Below, in pieces: positions 27,401 through 42,400 of a stretch of 64,000 bases of DNA. The stretch comes from Sinonovacula constricta (Eukaryota > Mollusca > Bivalvia > Cardiida > Solecurtidae): positions 27,108,193-27,172,192 of the forward strand of contig CM017561.1 in assembly GCA_007844125.1 (NCBI GenBank). The letters run 5' to 3'. Position numbers and translations under genes: made by a program. The notes below the pieces were generated by a model. It had not been told where the DNA came from. It was given only the letters and a program-made list of their open reading frames with translations, and did no database searches. Position 1 is the stretch's first letter, and each line of letters opens with the position of its first letter.

Positions 27401-30400
27401 GGAAAGCTCTTGAAATTCATATTTTTAGAATACAATAATTTTACATTTGATAAAAGCACACAGAATTAATACACAGAAATAAATAAAAATATTGGCTCAT
27501 ACTTAAAACAAAATGAACATTGTATCATTTTCGGTTGTATGTCTTTAACCTTTTAAACTATCAAAATATATTTTTGATATTTAAAATACTTTATAAAAGC
27601 TGTTAAATTTGTTATAAAATTCAGCAAAATAGACTGAAAAATAAAAACACAGTGGTGAGTTTAATACAGCACATATTTCCCGATTTCGGCCTGCATTAGC
27701 TTCTGCCCACAAAGATGGCTGCCTTAAACTGTCTTATCAGTGTCGATGACATCACATGGAAACTATCAATACATGGTTCTTAAACTTGCCTGTACTTCTT
27801 CAGCAAACCATTAAGTCTGTTTTCTCAGCCTTTCTATACTTTTACATAAAAGTATCTAATCATTCTCATACCACAATGTAGTTGCATATTGGCTTCCTGT
27901 TTACAGCAAGTTTTTCAGGGATTCATAGCTACAAAACCTATTTCACTACATAACTGACTGTCATGTTGTTTTCAAGATGCTCGTGCAATTTAAATTGGCA
28001 AACTTTTCAACATTTATCAATAGATACAAATGAACAAGTGTGCTGCTTAATTCAATTTATTTCAATAAAACTTTTTCAGTTGGTATGCACTGAAAAACCT
28101 GACTGAGATCATACTTGTCTTTTAACTATATGGATTGTGGATTCTTGTTCTCTGTAGGCAAAACATGATTTATGTAGATGTACCGTACTTACTCACTTAT
28201 AAGATGACCCCTCTACTTCACCTGTGAAATTGCCGGTTTCTGCTTCGGCCCGCTTATAAGATGAGTCGAAAAAATGAACAGATGTAATATATTTTTTGGT
28301 GAAATGCACTTGATGAAGTAGTTTTCTTATGAATGAGCATGGTGAAGAATACTCCTATACATGGACAAATAAAATAACAAAATCTGTGTTCACGTGTAAG
28401 GTAATGAAATATTCTGTTAACTGAATTACCTTAACAACAGAGAAAAATGTATTTTTAAGACTTAAGTAAATAGTGTAGATTTGGACCAGCAGCAAGCTCC
28501 CTGCTGGAAGCTATATGTACCTGGTCAGGAGCTTTAATATTTGATACAATTTCTATATTTATAGGTATTATTTACATGTACAATCTATGTTATATGTAAA
28601 ATGCATAGTAAAAGACTAATAGTTGCGCATGAGCTTGGAGCAAAATGAAGCATGATATGGGATAGTAGTTAACTGAGATATGCAAACATGTGTGTATGAC
28701 CTTGCCCACTTAATTAAAGGACTGTGTGTATAAAAATGCATTGATTAGCTTCATTTACACAATGTATGTGTATATGTGTCTTCGTTCTGTCTAAACTGCT
28801 GCAAAGACTTGCTATCTGAACTAAATATGGCTCAGATCTATTGTTATGAACATCTCCAAAATATAATCATTATTTTGCGTATTGACTTTTGACAAACAAC
28901 TTGTTTTTATTTGTATATTGACTTTTGATAAACAAATTGTTTTATGTAACATTTCAGCAAGTTAAATTTTAGACATATTTTTCAAGGCTTCATTTGGTGA
29001 GTTCTGAGTACAATTATAATTCATGGAAGATTTATCAGTATTATCAAACATCACAAATCTCAATGATCTGGGCAGGAGGAATGAGAATTGTGAAAGCTCT
29101 CTGAACCATCATGTTACTCACTCAGAATATAGTCAGATGTTGTTTAAATAGTTTTCAGAACTGTTTTACCTTTTTAAATATGGATGATGTGCTTTTAACT
29201 GCAACTATTTTGCTATTCATGTTTTTTTCTTCAAAATGATTTTTGAAATGTGTGCTTTTTATTGCTATCTCTATAAATATGTTTTGTATTTTCCAGTTGT
29301 TGGAATGCCATTGAGCAAGTTACCCAACTCAAACAACATGTACGAGTTTACAATGAAGATCACTTTGTAAGTACTAGGGTATGTCCCATTATGGGAGCTA
29401 TGAACATTTAGGATAATAATATTTAATTGAAGGCCTTTACTGCAATCTTTCATTTGAACAATTAAAAAAAGAAAATTTACCAAAATAAAATGTTCTTTTA
29501 TTTGTATTTTTTTATGTTTTACCAATAAAAGTGTTTATAAAAGAAAACATTAAGTTTTAACACAATTCCTTAAAAAAAAGCCATGTGGGTATGAGTGTTG
29601 GTAATGTCAGGGATTCTCAGGCCTTTGGTCATGTGACTAAGGGCTCGGAGCATTCTAGAATTTTGCATCATGTCATTTGATCAGGCTGTATAAGAATATA
29701 TGACAAAGTCCTATGAGCATTGCAACATATACCAAACTCCGAAAAGGCACAGAACAAAGGTATTTAACATGCAAGCCAAGTGAAAAGTAAGAACAAATTT
29801 GTGATGAGTCATTTGACGAAAAAAGCAAACCCGACAGTTACTGCCTTGGAACGGTCAGTCGGCAATATGGACCGACTGGGGTGCTTAAACCGGTTTTACA
29901 GAGCTCTAACCTCGCACTTCCATGACGAGTTTCTCAAATGCAAGCAATGAAAAGAAAATGATTTGTTTGAAAACAAAACAAAATCCATGCGCTGATATTT
30001 TCTATCTGTTATGACGAAAGTAGTGACGTCATTGAAAAATAATGTCCACATAGTGTTTAGAAAAGAATATGGTATTATTTCGATTTGAAAAACTACACAA
30101 AAATGGTTGACTATAAATAAAATTAACTTTCTGAATCATGAACAAACATGACCAGAGACGAATAAATGGTTGTAGCATCCTGTTCATGTGAAGATGGAAT
30201 TGAAGAACCAAAGTTCAATGTCCATTAAAGGAAATACACATAACAATCCTTATAGGATGAATAAAATGACAACATAGATTACATGCTCTGGGAGATTTTA
30301 CTGAGACAAATGGTGATAATCCAGATGAAACAACATCTGCTGGGAGCTTTCTGATCAGAGTCCGCACTGTTGTCTATCAGGATGTGTATGCAGGAAGATA

Positions 30401-33400
30401 AATGAAAAGTTAATGTCTGTTAAACAGTACAGAATATAGAATACGAGTTTGTTTTGTTTTTTAAACAGCTGTGCAGACACAGAGTTACAGTTTCCCAATC
30501 TTCAGGACCAGATCATCCGGAAACTTCAGGCAGGTGGCAGCACCCAGCTCAACACTGCCGCCGCCAAGCTGGGACTCTGTACGTCACCCTTTATCTACAT
30601 TCTACATTTATTTTGAGACATCATCACATGGTCCTATAGAAAGTTTGTTTATTAAAAAAGAAATTACAAACCTAATTGATTAAATGGTCAACCATTGCAA
30701 CATTAAAAGATAAATTAAGAAGGAAAACTGGAGACTTGACGAAAACTATGCAGATCAATAGATAACCAATGTTTACTGCCATCACATGGCCATCTGTCTG
30801 CAGAATAGAGTTCAATCGGAACTCCTCGGGTAATTCCGTCATCGGGACAATCATCCCTCGGATGTATCTGGTACAATGATATGTGCTCAAATCATAATCA
30901 TTTTGTTCGCCGGAAGTCGGAAGTAGATGCTTAAAATGTAGTTTGCACAAAGCATAAACAATGGTGTCGTTTGACAGCTGTATCTTTGCTGCGCCGGGTA
31001 AATTAAACTTAAATGATTTAAATTAGAAGCAGCCACAAAGTGAAGTTTTACAGGCATCGTACTATAGTGAGCTGTCATCCGAGCTGCCATCTTTGTTTTG
31101 ACATCTGTGACAAAAGATGTCCCATTTAGGGAAATGGCCGAGGTAATCCGATTACCTACATACATCCGAGAGATGATTCGTGAAATATCCGAGGTGTTCC
31201 AGTTGAATAGACTCGGGCCTTACTATTGTTATCATCACTGTCTCGTCACATATATAGAGGTTCATTCTAGGTGTACTCTCTCAGTGTTGTTACTGGTCTG
31301 TGATATGTCAGGGAGTCACAAACTTAAGTACAGGGATATATGTAACATGTACAATAAAGTTGAAGCAAGTCCTGGTAGTAGTTGCTAAGGGTTTTGTATT
31401 TTTGTCAACATTTATGGTTAGTGATATATTGATTGTTGATAATTAATGTTATAAAATTTGTACAATTTCCACATATTTTCTTTTCTTCTCTTGTTTCTTA
31501 AAAAGACTAGTGCAGGGGCATATAGTTGTCATCCATCTGTCAGACCCATCCATACATCCATGCACCTGTTGGATAATTTGTTTGCAAACAAAACATAAGA
31601 AGGATTCATCAGATTTCATTTACCTTTGGAATATAGAGTATGATATTTGATAGGGATTTTTCTAGCATTGAATAGAAGGTTTGTCTGCCGTGCCCTATTT
31701 AAGCCCCGCCCTGCCCTTTTTAAGCCCTGCCCTTTTGGCTTAAAATGCATACAAACAGCACATGTTTGCCCTTTTTAAGACTGCGCATTTACCTTTTGGT
31801 CGAAATGTGATCAAACGATCAATGTCATTCATTGCTAGATTCTGCGCTGTTGGCGCTGTTATCCGGATGTAACATGGTTATGCAAATTTATCGCATGTTG
31901 CAGCTATCAAGCGAGGTGAGAAATGAACAGTCTAATAGAGGACCTCTTTGCTAGTTGGTTTAAATACAAAGGGAAAAACAATCATTGAAAAACTTTGTAT
32001 TGCCTTAATTTGTTTAATTCAGTTGAACTTTATGCCTAGTGGAATTTTTTATCCTGTTAGTTTTTTATTATTAATTATTTTATTTTAATTCTACTGTTCA
32101 TTACTGTGTTATAATAATGCAGTTACATGCAGGAAACATGACTTCTTTGACTTTTATTTTAATAAAAAACGGTCAGTGCTTTCAGCAAAAGGCAGGTTAA
32201 AGGAAAGTATCTATGGATGACAATTATTTTGCTTCTGTCTTTATATTCATGTGGTTACTTTCTTCTCTCACATACTTGAAGCCACCTGTTGGAAGGTGCT
32301 GCTATCTGTTTTTAGGAAAAATAATGTTTTTTCTTACTTGGTTTATTGCAGTTAGTTTATAAAACTAAAATTTATTTTTTTGTCTTTTTGTCAAAAATGA
32401 ACTGTTTGTAAAATAAAAACAGTCTGGTAGACACAACCTTTTAAATACAGGTAAAGTTTTTATGGTTTCAGTCCAGGCTTCAATCCACTTAGTATCAACA
32501 GAGTTATGGCACTTACTTAGTATATATATATACATATCTATATATACCAGAAGACAGAGGACCTGTGACCTATGGACACATTTCTTGTTTTATATCTCAT
32601 TTTATATGTGTGCATCAGTTCACTAAATTATGATCTAGAATAAAACTCATTGGTCTTGAGTTAGATTTTTGTTGGAATTAACATTTTGGTACCAATAGCA
32701 AACTTATCTGAGCACTTGTTGTTTGTTTTTTTAAAGAGACATGTTTCTACTTTTGTCTGAAGAGGTCACTACTGTACACTATGAAAAATCCTAATATTTC
32801 ATCAAAGAATTTAGGTTTTAGTCAAAAACCACCATTTACAATTTATTCAAACATAAAGTAATTAGAAGCTTCTCTATTTTGCTCCCGCAGGTTTAACAAT
32901 AGCGACACGTCTGCTGCGTGGAGATCTGGCCACGGTGAAGAAGGAGGATCCAATGTTGTTCAACAAAGGTGTAACCTTGGTACAGAAACTGGGCGTCTCC
33001 GACATCATCACACCAGGTATGGGCATTTATTGTTCTTCTAGTGGGCGCAAACTTGAGGTTTGTTAAAAACTTTATGCAAACAAAACATTTTAATGTCAAT
33101 CATCATTTCTTCATTGCAGTTGTAACTGATTGTAAGATCCATGAAAATATAGGTTCCTTTATCCAGTGTAGTTTAGTGGGCTATTAATTTCTATATTACT
33201 ACATTGTCTTCCATCTTTTTATCTATACTTATTTTAATACTCGTTTGTACTTTGCACATATACATTGTTCAAGTGCAGAAAGATTTGTGTCAGTCAAACC
33301 TGTCCATGCGACCTCCCCTAAGTGGCAACCACCTGCTGTATGGGACCACTTTAAAGCTGCCCAAAATAGTTTCTTGAAATTACACAGAATAAATGACCAC

Positions 33401-36400
33401 ATAACAATGTGTCAAACATTCCTTAAATGGACTCCAATAGACGACCACTCAAAGATTGTCGCTAATCAGATACAACCGCGTAATCAGCATATATGATTGA
33501 CATGGACAAAGTGTCACCTTCTCATTAACGCCTTTTAACAAAACCAGACATGCTCTTATTTCGGACTCTACTTGCTAAAGTCAACTCAAGGTAGATAAGG
33601 TATGATGATGTAAATTCTGCCAAGAACAAAAAAACAACAGATGCGTAAACTACCATATGCATTCAATGAAAAAATCATGATAATGGCTAACCAGTAGTGA
33701 TGAATTCTAAAATGGCAGACTGGAAGTGCATTGCAAGATAGAATCATGTCTATATTTGTGTTTGTAGTTGACATAAAAATAAACACAAATGTGCTTGACT
33801 CATGCTAACAAATATGAAATAAGTGTTTGTAAATGGTGTGCTACACTTTACTGAGTCCCGATGGTCGTTATCAAAGTAAATGTACCGTAAATGTAATAAT
33901 TATACAATCACAGTTTGCCAGTTATATTTGTGGTTCCTACAGAGAAATAACCATGTTGCATTAAGAGACCACTTGTCTTACGAGACCATTTTAGTCCTGT
34001 CCCATGGGTGGTCTTTTAATACAGGTTTGACCAAGGAAACTGATAAAAGCTCTAACGTTATGCAGTATTTTTTGCCTGATTTTCCTTTTTGAAAATTGTA
34101 ACCTTTGAGTTAATGTCATGAGCCTTTATATTATAATGAATCAACTTCAAAGTTTTGTCTGTAATGACCTTTTATTTCTGTTGAAAGTAAATCTAAAAAA
34201 ACTGAATGAAGACCATTTTCATTGTTAGCTAAAAAGCTGCAGTTTCCTTTGAATGAAGACCATTTTCATTGTTGGCTAAAAACTAAGCTACAAACTTAAA
34301 ATATCATGAATTTTTATAGTCTTTTTAAACAAACAGTGATCCGTGGGTGGAAAGGTATTGAGTATTTATGATTTTACCTGTTTTCACAATTGTGTAATCT
34401 CCAATCAGTGTCTGAGCTCATGGCCACCATAGATGGACCCAGCAGTAAGTGGCACTGTATATGTGTCTGACTCTCACATGGTTTCAGCTATTACCTCCCC
34501 TGTCTTTCCTACAGAATGTGTCACAGTGATCTCCCTTGTGTAATCTTCAATCTCTGTCTAAAACTCCACATTGAATAAGGTTCTATGCCTTCTACAAAGT
34601 GACTAACATGATTTTAGTCACCTCTCTACTATGTTGCTTCACAATTAACTGATTTTGGGTAGTTGTGCTTCTGCACTAAAATAGTTCTATGAATAAGTAA
34701 AAAGGATAGTCATATATATTTCTTTTTTTTCAAATAAATCTTAAATAGCATGTAAAGTGTCTACACAAAAGCTGTCACCATCTTCAAATGTCATGTTTTG
34801 AAAAAAGTATACCCATAATCCTTTGAGCACTTGCACAAACTGACCATTCAGTCTGGTGCAGACACATTAAATGTTATAAACACAGTACTTTGAAAAAGAT
34901 TTTTTATGAACAATTGTATAGCAGGCATATGTTAACAAAAACTTAAAAATGAAACAAAAACCTTCAATCTGAACTCAGAATTGTGATATAAATATAAACG
35001 TATCATAATTTCAAGTTCAAATGCATTGTACATAAAGGCCATAGGATGATTAATTTAAACAAATAACCTTCAGCCTCTGTCACAATCCTTGTAATTCTGA
35101 ATGTGTAAAAAACCAATATAAAATTAAAACTTATTTACTTACAATTCGATGTATAGGTTTAAAGTAATTTTGATAGAGATATGTCACTAAATAGTGTAGA
35201 TCATGGTAAGCCAACTACCAGCAGGATCTGTATAGTTTGCTGTGACCAGGTCACTCTTTTGAAGGTTATGTAAACTCCACATGGTAACCACATATGACTG
35301 TTTATATAATAGCACGTGTAGAATTTTATAAATTTGGACACTTTTGCAAGTGCGTTTTTTACTAATTTTTAATCAATGCCTTGCCTAATTTTTTCACCCT
35401 TTGTGTGTGTGTGTGTGTAAAAGGCCTTGATCAGAATAGACTTGATAATGAAATTACACAAGTTATCTTCCAGTTATCTCCCATAACATTTCGCATTTTT
35501 AAAAATAATAATAATAAGGTTAATGTACATCTATTGTTTCTTCTTGATAATCTCATGTCAGACATACAGATGATGTTGTTTTTTTGTTGTTGTAATCTGT
35601 CTGTACACCCTCTTGAACTGGTACCCAGAAGAATGCACAGTTTTGAAGTGATTTTAATAAGTTCTCAAAAAAAAGGCTAAAAATATCAGAGATACATTTC
35701 ATTGCTTTCACATTTGTATTGAAAAGATTAGCTTCATTCCCCTATGTCTTGAATAATATGGCTCTATTTCCCTTTGTACCAAATAAATTGACTCCATTTG
35801 CCTTTGTACCAAATAAATTGACTCCATTTGCCTTTGTACTGAATAAATTGACCCATAAATTGACTCATATTTGCTTTTGTACTGAATAAATTGACTCCAT
35901 TTGCCTTTGTAACGAATAAATTGGCTCTATTTGCCATTGTACTGAATAAATTGGCTCTATTTGCCTTTGTCCTAAATAAATTGACTCCATTTTCCATTGT
36001 AATGAATAAATTGGCGCCATTTCCTTCTGTATTAAAAAGATTGGTATCATTTCTCTTGTACGCTGCTTGCCTTCTTCAGCAAAGATATGCCAATGTAACA
36101 ACTGTAGCTTTGTATTTCTGTAAAAGCTTCAAATTCAATGTTATATGTGTTCATATGTGTGAAAATGGGTTTAACTGTATTGCCGGCCATGTTTTGATTA
36201 TATATGCATCCCTTCCGTCTCCCATTCCTAGAGTTTACTTGTGACTAACGTAGAAAAACATGTCGACATCAACGTTTAATAGCTAAATAATATTACTTGA
36301 AGTATTGGGCATATTATTTATTTTCCTGCCTTTTCATTTGTTGATAAAATACATAAATAAATTGGCAACATGCCAGGATTTAGTGTAAGAACATTCGACA

Positions 36401-39400
36401 ATACCAAGTCTGAAATAAGTCTAGCGATATTATGAAATATAGCTTATTTTTGCCTGTTGTTTTTTTTATGAAATAATATAAACTATCTATGTGCATAAAA
36501 ATTACACTTTGGTATAAAATGACTTCAGTGCAGATTGTTTCATAGTGTTCAATGTAACAACAATTTAAAAATAGCCTTCCATTACTATTGTACATGGTCA
36601 TCTACAAATTCCAAAGCAACTGCATGTATCAAGTAAGCATTATAATCTGAAACAATCCTTTCTATGCACGCCACTAGCATATTGGATTTTATGTCTCCAT
36701 GGTAAGTAATCTTGATTTGATGTTAAGCATCTTTTAGCTTCAGGGTCATTCACTTAATAAAATAAAGAGGAACGTGTTACCAATTGATCTTAGACAGTCT
36801 GGTAGCTTTTTCACATTTAAAAAAATGTAGAAAACCTATCTATTCGCTCAACACTGTGATGGTCAGTAAATTATTGTGAGTTGTTATAAACTTGACACAC
36901 AGGTGTTGAATGGACATTTTCACTCCTGACAATATCTTTAACATGTACAAAGTTATTATAATATTATTTAATACTAGTAACTGATTTTTTATTGTTTATT
37001 CATATTCACTTCAAAACTTAGGTTTTATGTTTTAAAGCACTTTGTACAATTTGTATTGTTTACTGTATATGCACTGTACATTTATCTCTTTTTTAAACAT
37101 TTTTAACCCCATAGGCCACTTCTTTTATATAAAATGGTTTACAAAACCGGCGGACCTATTTTTTCAAGAAATCGAAAAAAAATAAAATCCAAATCAACGA
37201 TTTTTTTTTTCATTAATAATTTCCGACCCTATGAAAACGAGCCGAAAACTATCGAAACAAATCCCATTTTGCTTGTTTTTGTATAAATTGGCCGCGTTTT
37301 AAACGCGCCCTCGAAACAGGTAGACGGGTTTTATGTCTCAGAGATAAAATAGCAATACACAGAGTATCGGATCGGATTTTGGTAAACCAGTCCAGCGCAG
37401 AAATGGCTGACGAGTATTACGCACTCGGAACTCCTCGGGTAATTCCGTCCTCTATCTCCGAAGCTTGCCGGAGATCGCCGAGTAGGTACGATTGGAGTAT
37501 TACCATTGAGGTCACACTGTGGGGTTACAAATATAACGGGCCGGGGATGGATTTTTTTAAAAAAAATTTTTCGACCGCCTTACGGACACTTTGACCAAAA
37601 ATTTTTGTAAACCATAAAATAAAAAAGGAGTGGCCTTATGTCTGTAACATACAAAGAATTCTGTTTTAAAGCACTTTTGAACATAGATATACTTATGATA
37701 AGAGTGCTATATAAATTTGGTAAAATAATAATAATGATAAAATGAGATCTTTTTGGAGATTCTCAAGGATTGATTTGGCTAGAATCAAATTATATTCTTA
37801 TCCAACCATCCAAATATTTGAGACGGACCCCAGACTTGGTGCCATGGGTTTTAGTTCTTTACATTTTATACATTCTACATTTTATATTCACAGACTTTCT
37901 GAGTCAGATTTTATTTGAATTCCTTGTTATTCTTAGGAACAATCAGTTGATATTCTGTGAAGTTTTATTAATAAGACGCACACAAATGATAAGACGCACC
38001 CCCTCTTCGAGGTCTAGAGTCAAGGAAAAAAGCAAATTCTCAGAGATTAGAAGCATCCCCTATTCACTAATCCAGCCAGCCGCCATTGAAGCAATTCCCG
38101 CATTGCAGAATCGCTTGAATTGACTCGAAGGAACATGTTCCAATAGTTCCGTAAATCGGTGTGTGCGCAGAGTGCTTATTATTCTCTAAGTGGTATGAAT
38201 GATACGTCGAGACCGTTTGCCTAAGACCGTGTGTATTGTGGTACGTAATGTCCCAGCATATCGTTCACACGTTTGCACTACACAATTGAGAGATGAATGA
38301 TAATGATCAAGTCAATAACTATAATAGACGAGTTTGTATGAAGTTTGATAGCACATGTCAAGCAATCATATAGGTCTACTCTTGCATGTTAAAGTTAAGG
38401 TCAATATTTTAGATAAAATTGTCCATACAAACTACAACAATTGCCCATGTTATAGTTAAGGTCAATATTTTAGACAAAATTGTCCATACAAAGTACAACA
38501 ATTGCCCATGTTATAGTTAAGGTGAATATTTTAGACAAAATTGTCCATACAAAGTACAACAATTGCCCATGTTATAGTTAAGGTGAATATTTTAGACAAA
38601 ATTGTCCATACAAAGTACAACAATTGACCATGTTATAGTTAAGGTGAATATTTTAGACAAAATTGTCCATACAAAGTACAACCATTGTCTATGGCGAGCG
38701 AAAAAAATGCCAAAGTATAGTTGCTGAAACAGGTAAGGTCAAATGATAGAAAATGTAAAGTGTGCAATTTATGTATGGTCTGAATGTTGCTTATTATAAA
38801 ACATTTAGAAAGTTAAGTGGAAAAAAACCATCATAGGTTAAAACCCTTTTAAAGAATTGTGTTTGCAATAAGTTTTACTTAAGCCTTAGTAGAGTAAAGT
38901 CTTGCTTTTATCATCTTCGATATTATACCAAAGTCGTTAAAAATGATAGTGGTATAGCTCCCTTGCTAACACTCAAGCAAATATAAGGGTAGTTCCACGA
39001 CTGGTTGGCCCGGTGTCAGGATAATGTGACTGGGTGTGGTATCATGCCAGGTGTTCACGGCATGCTATACACAGTGAAGGCAGCACTATATCTGCTTCAA
39101 GTGGACACCGTCTCCAGATAACTGAAATACTGTTGGTGGGACGATAAACCCAATAAACAAACAAACAAACATCTTCGATATTTTTCATAAGAGATACCTA
39201 GACACTCATATGCACAATCTATGAGTTGTTTATTTCTTGCCCTAGATTTAAAGCCAAACCATGCATGGGCATGCAGAATATGTAGTCCTTTATGGTATAT
39301 GTGATGACTAAGGACTTCATCAGACTAAGACAGATAGTGAAGATCCAGATCAGCCAACCTCCTACCAGACTAAACTTCCTCAACTGAGCAATTCCTCAAA

Positions 39401-42400
39401 CCTCAGAATCCTACTTAGGTTACCATAGCAGCGTTCCTCAAATATTTGAGGACAACTCAAGAGAAATGCTCCTAAAAAGTGTTTGGTGAAACAAAAACTT
39501 GAGGAAGTCTAATACAACTAAGGAAAATCTCAAACATAAGGTTAAGGAGATATTGAGGAGGTTGAGTGAAATTGGGGCCAGGTCATGCTTGGTCAGGATC
39601 TAAACTATTGGTGGCATAGTCTTTAGTAAAGGTTTAATAATGTTTAAAGCAGACAATATTTAATTTCATTTCCTGAGCTGAAAGTTTTTACAATATCAAT
39701 CCCCTTATAAAATTATGTGTTGTCATTTTGTTTAGTCTTGTAGAATAACTTATTTTAAGTGTTAGACAGGTAATGCAACTGTTGTTTTTATTGCTCCTTT
39801 TCTATGTATATTTCTTTGAACATTGAAAATATGTACACTTCATTTTGTTACAAGAAATTATCATAGAGTTATTGAGTAAAGTTTTGTTCGAGATTTCTTT
39901 AAGAGATGCAATCAATATCACCCTGCCCACTGTCCTTACATACATGTGAACTTTTTCTGAGGCCTAATTGGGAGATTTGTCATTTTCATATAAACAAAGT
40001 TGGAAATTATCTGTTTCCAAGTAGGGAGATTTCTGAAAATATGTAATGAAAACACCCCTCATTTTCAAGTAATTTTAAACCTTAAAAGTGGGAGTCTCCT
40101 TCCAAAAGTGGGAGTCTCCATACAAAAGTGGGAGTCAGCTTCCAAAAGTGGGAGTCTCCCTCCAAAAAGTGGGAGTCTCCCTCCAAAAAGTGAGAGTCTC
40201 CCTCAAAAAATTGGGAGTCTCCTTCCAAAAGTGGGAGTCTCCCTCCAAAAAGTGGGAGTCTCCCTCCAAAAGTGAGAGTCTCCCGCCAAAAGTGGGAGTC
40301 TCCCTCCAAAAAGTGGAAGTCTCCTTCCAAATGTAGGAGTCTCCCTCCAAAAGTGGGAGTCTCCCTACAAAATGTGGGAGTCTCCTTCCAAAAGTGGGAG
40401 TCTCCCTCAAAAAGTGGGAGTCTCCTTCTAAAAAGTGGGAGTCTCCCTCCAAAAAGTGGGTGTCTCCCTCCAAAAGTGGGAGAGTTCACATGTAAGTCCT
40501 TTCTTTTCACAATATCTGTTCAGTGTAAATGTATAAATGTTCATTTATCCACTATTTTTGACTACTATCATAGATTAAAACCTTACATATTTTTAAATAT
40601 AATTTGAAATAATGTATATTTTTTATGTTTTAACCTAAATACTGTACTTTTTAATATACTTGTAATTAAATAATATCTTGTTTTATTATAATTTATAGCC
40701 TGTAAACATATTTAGACTCATTTCATTTGCATATGTCTTTTCAAGTTAAGATCTTGGGATATTCACCAGTTTTTCTGTATTGACTAATCTATACTTAGAC
40801 TTATGATAATTTTATTAAAATTTCACAGGACTGGTATGATACAGTGCCTCTTCCTGAACAATTATTGCATTTGTCAAATAATAAAATCACCAGCAATGTA
40901 TGCATACATACATCTTTAGTCATGATGTCGGACCGTGAGAAAAATAAGCATGTGCATGTTTTGCTAAAGGGTCTTTTACTAAATTATGAATGAATTTCAT
41001 GCTAAGTTGGAAGTAAGCATACTCAACAAGGAAATGTAGACACAGTTAAAAGTTTCTTTTTGAAAAAAAATGAATCAGTGGAAAATATTAATATGTAAAT
41101 TATTGCGGGTTTTTTTCATGCTGCATCATTCAGATGTGATTGGGAAGGTCTGCATAAATCAGTTATAACTAGTTGTAATATGTAAATATTAGTATGTTAT
41201 GTTATTATATAATAAGTTATTATGAACCTTATTGTATGTAAAACAATAAATCATGATGTTCTTTTGGCAAGCATGTATGACATGGTTAGGTATTTATTGG
41301 GCGTTAAATTTGTAATTTGTAATGGTTTTGTAACAATTATAACAGCAGAGCCCTTATTTCTACACATCATTTCTTTACGTGCTTCAGGCGAGGTTCGTAA
41401 TGACCTCTATGTGACCTTGAAGGAGGCAGACTTTAAACGTGGCAGCAAGAAGGCGGAGAAGAACGTAGAGTTGAAGATCACGGTGTATGACAAAACTGGG
41501 AAACAAATCCAGGTACTATTGTTGGGAATAGATAGTTTCCATGTGATGTCATCAACACTGATAAGACAGTTTCAGGCAGCCATCTTTGTGGGCAGAAGCT
41601 AATGCAGGCCAAAATCGGGAAATATGTGCTGTATTAAACTCACCACTGTGTTTTTATTTTTCAGTCTATTTTGCTGAATTTTATATCAAATTTAACAGCT
41701 TTTATAAAGTATTTTAAATATCAAAACTATATTTTGTTAGTTTAAAAGGTTAAAGAAATACAACTGAAAATGATACACTGTTCATTTTGTTTTAAATATG
41801 ACCCAATAGTTTTATTCATTTCTGTGTATTAATTCTGTGTGCATTTATCAATTGTAAAAATATTGTATTCTAAAAATATGAATTTCAAGAGCTTTCCAAT
41901 GGTGTATAGCTTTTAATTTTCGGACAACAAATGAAGAAATTACAAGAAAATAAAAATTACCCTTCTATACAATTCATATGAAAATTCCTTGAATTTTCCA
42001 TCAAAGATGGCTGCCAAGATAAGGGATTTTCACTGATGTGGAAACTATCTATAGAATAAGCCTTACAGTATGGCTTCTCTGGCTGGTTAAATAACTAACA
42101 AATCCAGGGGAGATAATGTATGCCCCATTTTGAAAATGAAAGAACTAAGTTATCTCCCTTGTGAGTATGTACTTTTAAATCCTTTATTGAAATAATACAT
42201 AATTTCATCATTAATTACCTCATCTTTATTATAATGCACAAGCACTTTTACTCATTCTGATCTCATTTAACAACTTAACAATTAATTGTGCATGCTGCAG
42301 TCTGGGGCTTCCTAAATACATGTAGTTGAAAAAAGCAGACAAATCATATTTTTTCTCCAGTAACTGTAGACCAATTACGTATGTACCTTAGCAATGGATT

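Noticed and set aside
35764..36244. Repeat ORFs with KANGVNLF or ALFAFVLNKL cycles
   Set aside because: They arise from the 30-bp array, whose unit is a multiple of three.
40000..40607. Several overlapping frames on both strands rich in GVSLQK or EGDSHF
   Set aside because: Products of the 21-bp array (a multiple of 3); no conserved protein.
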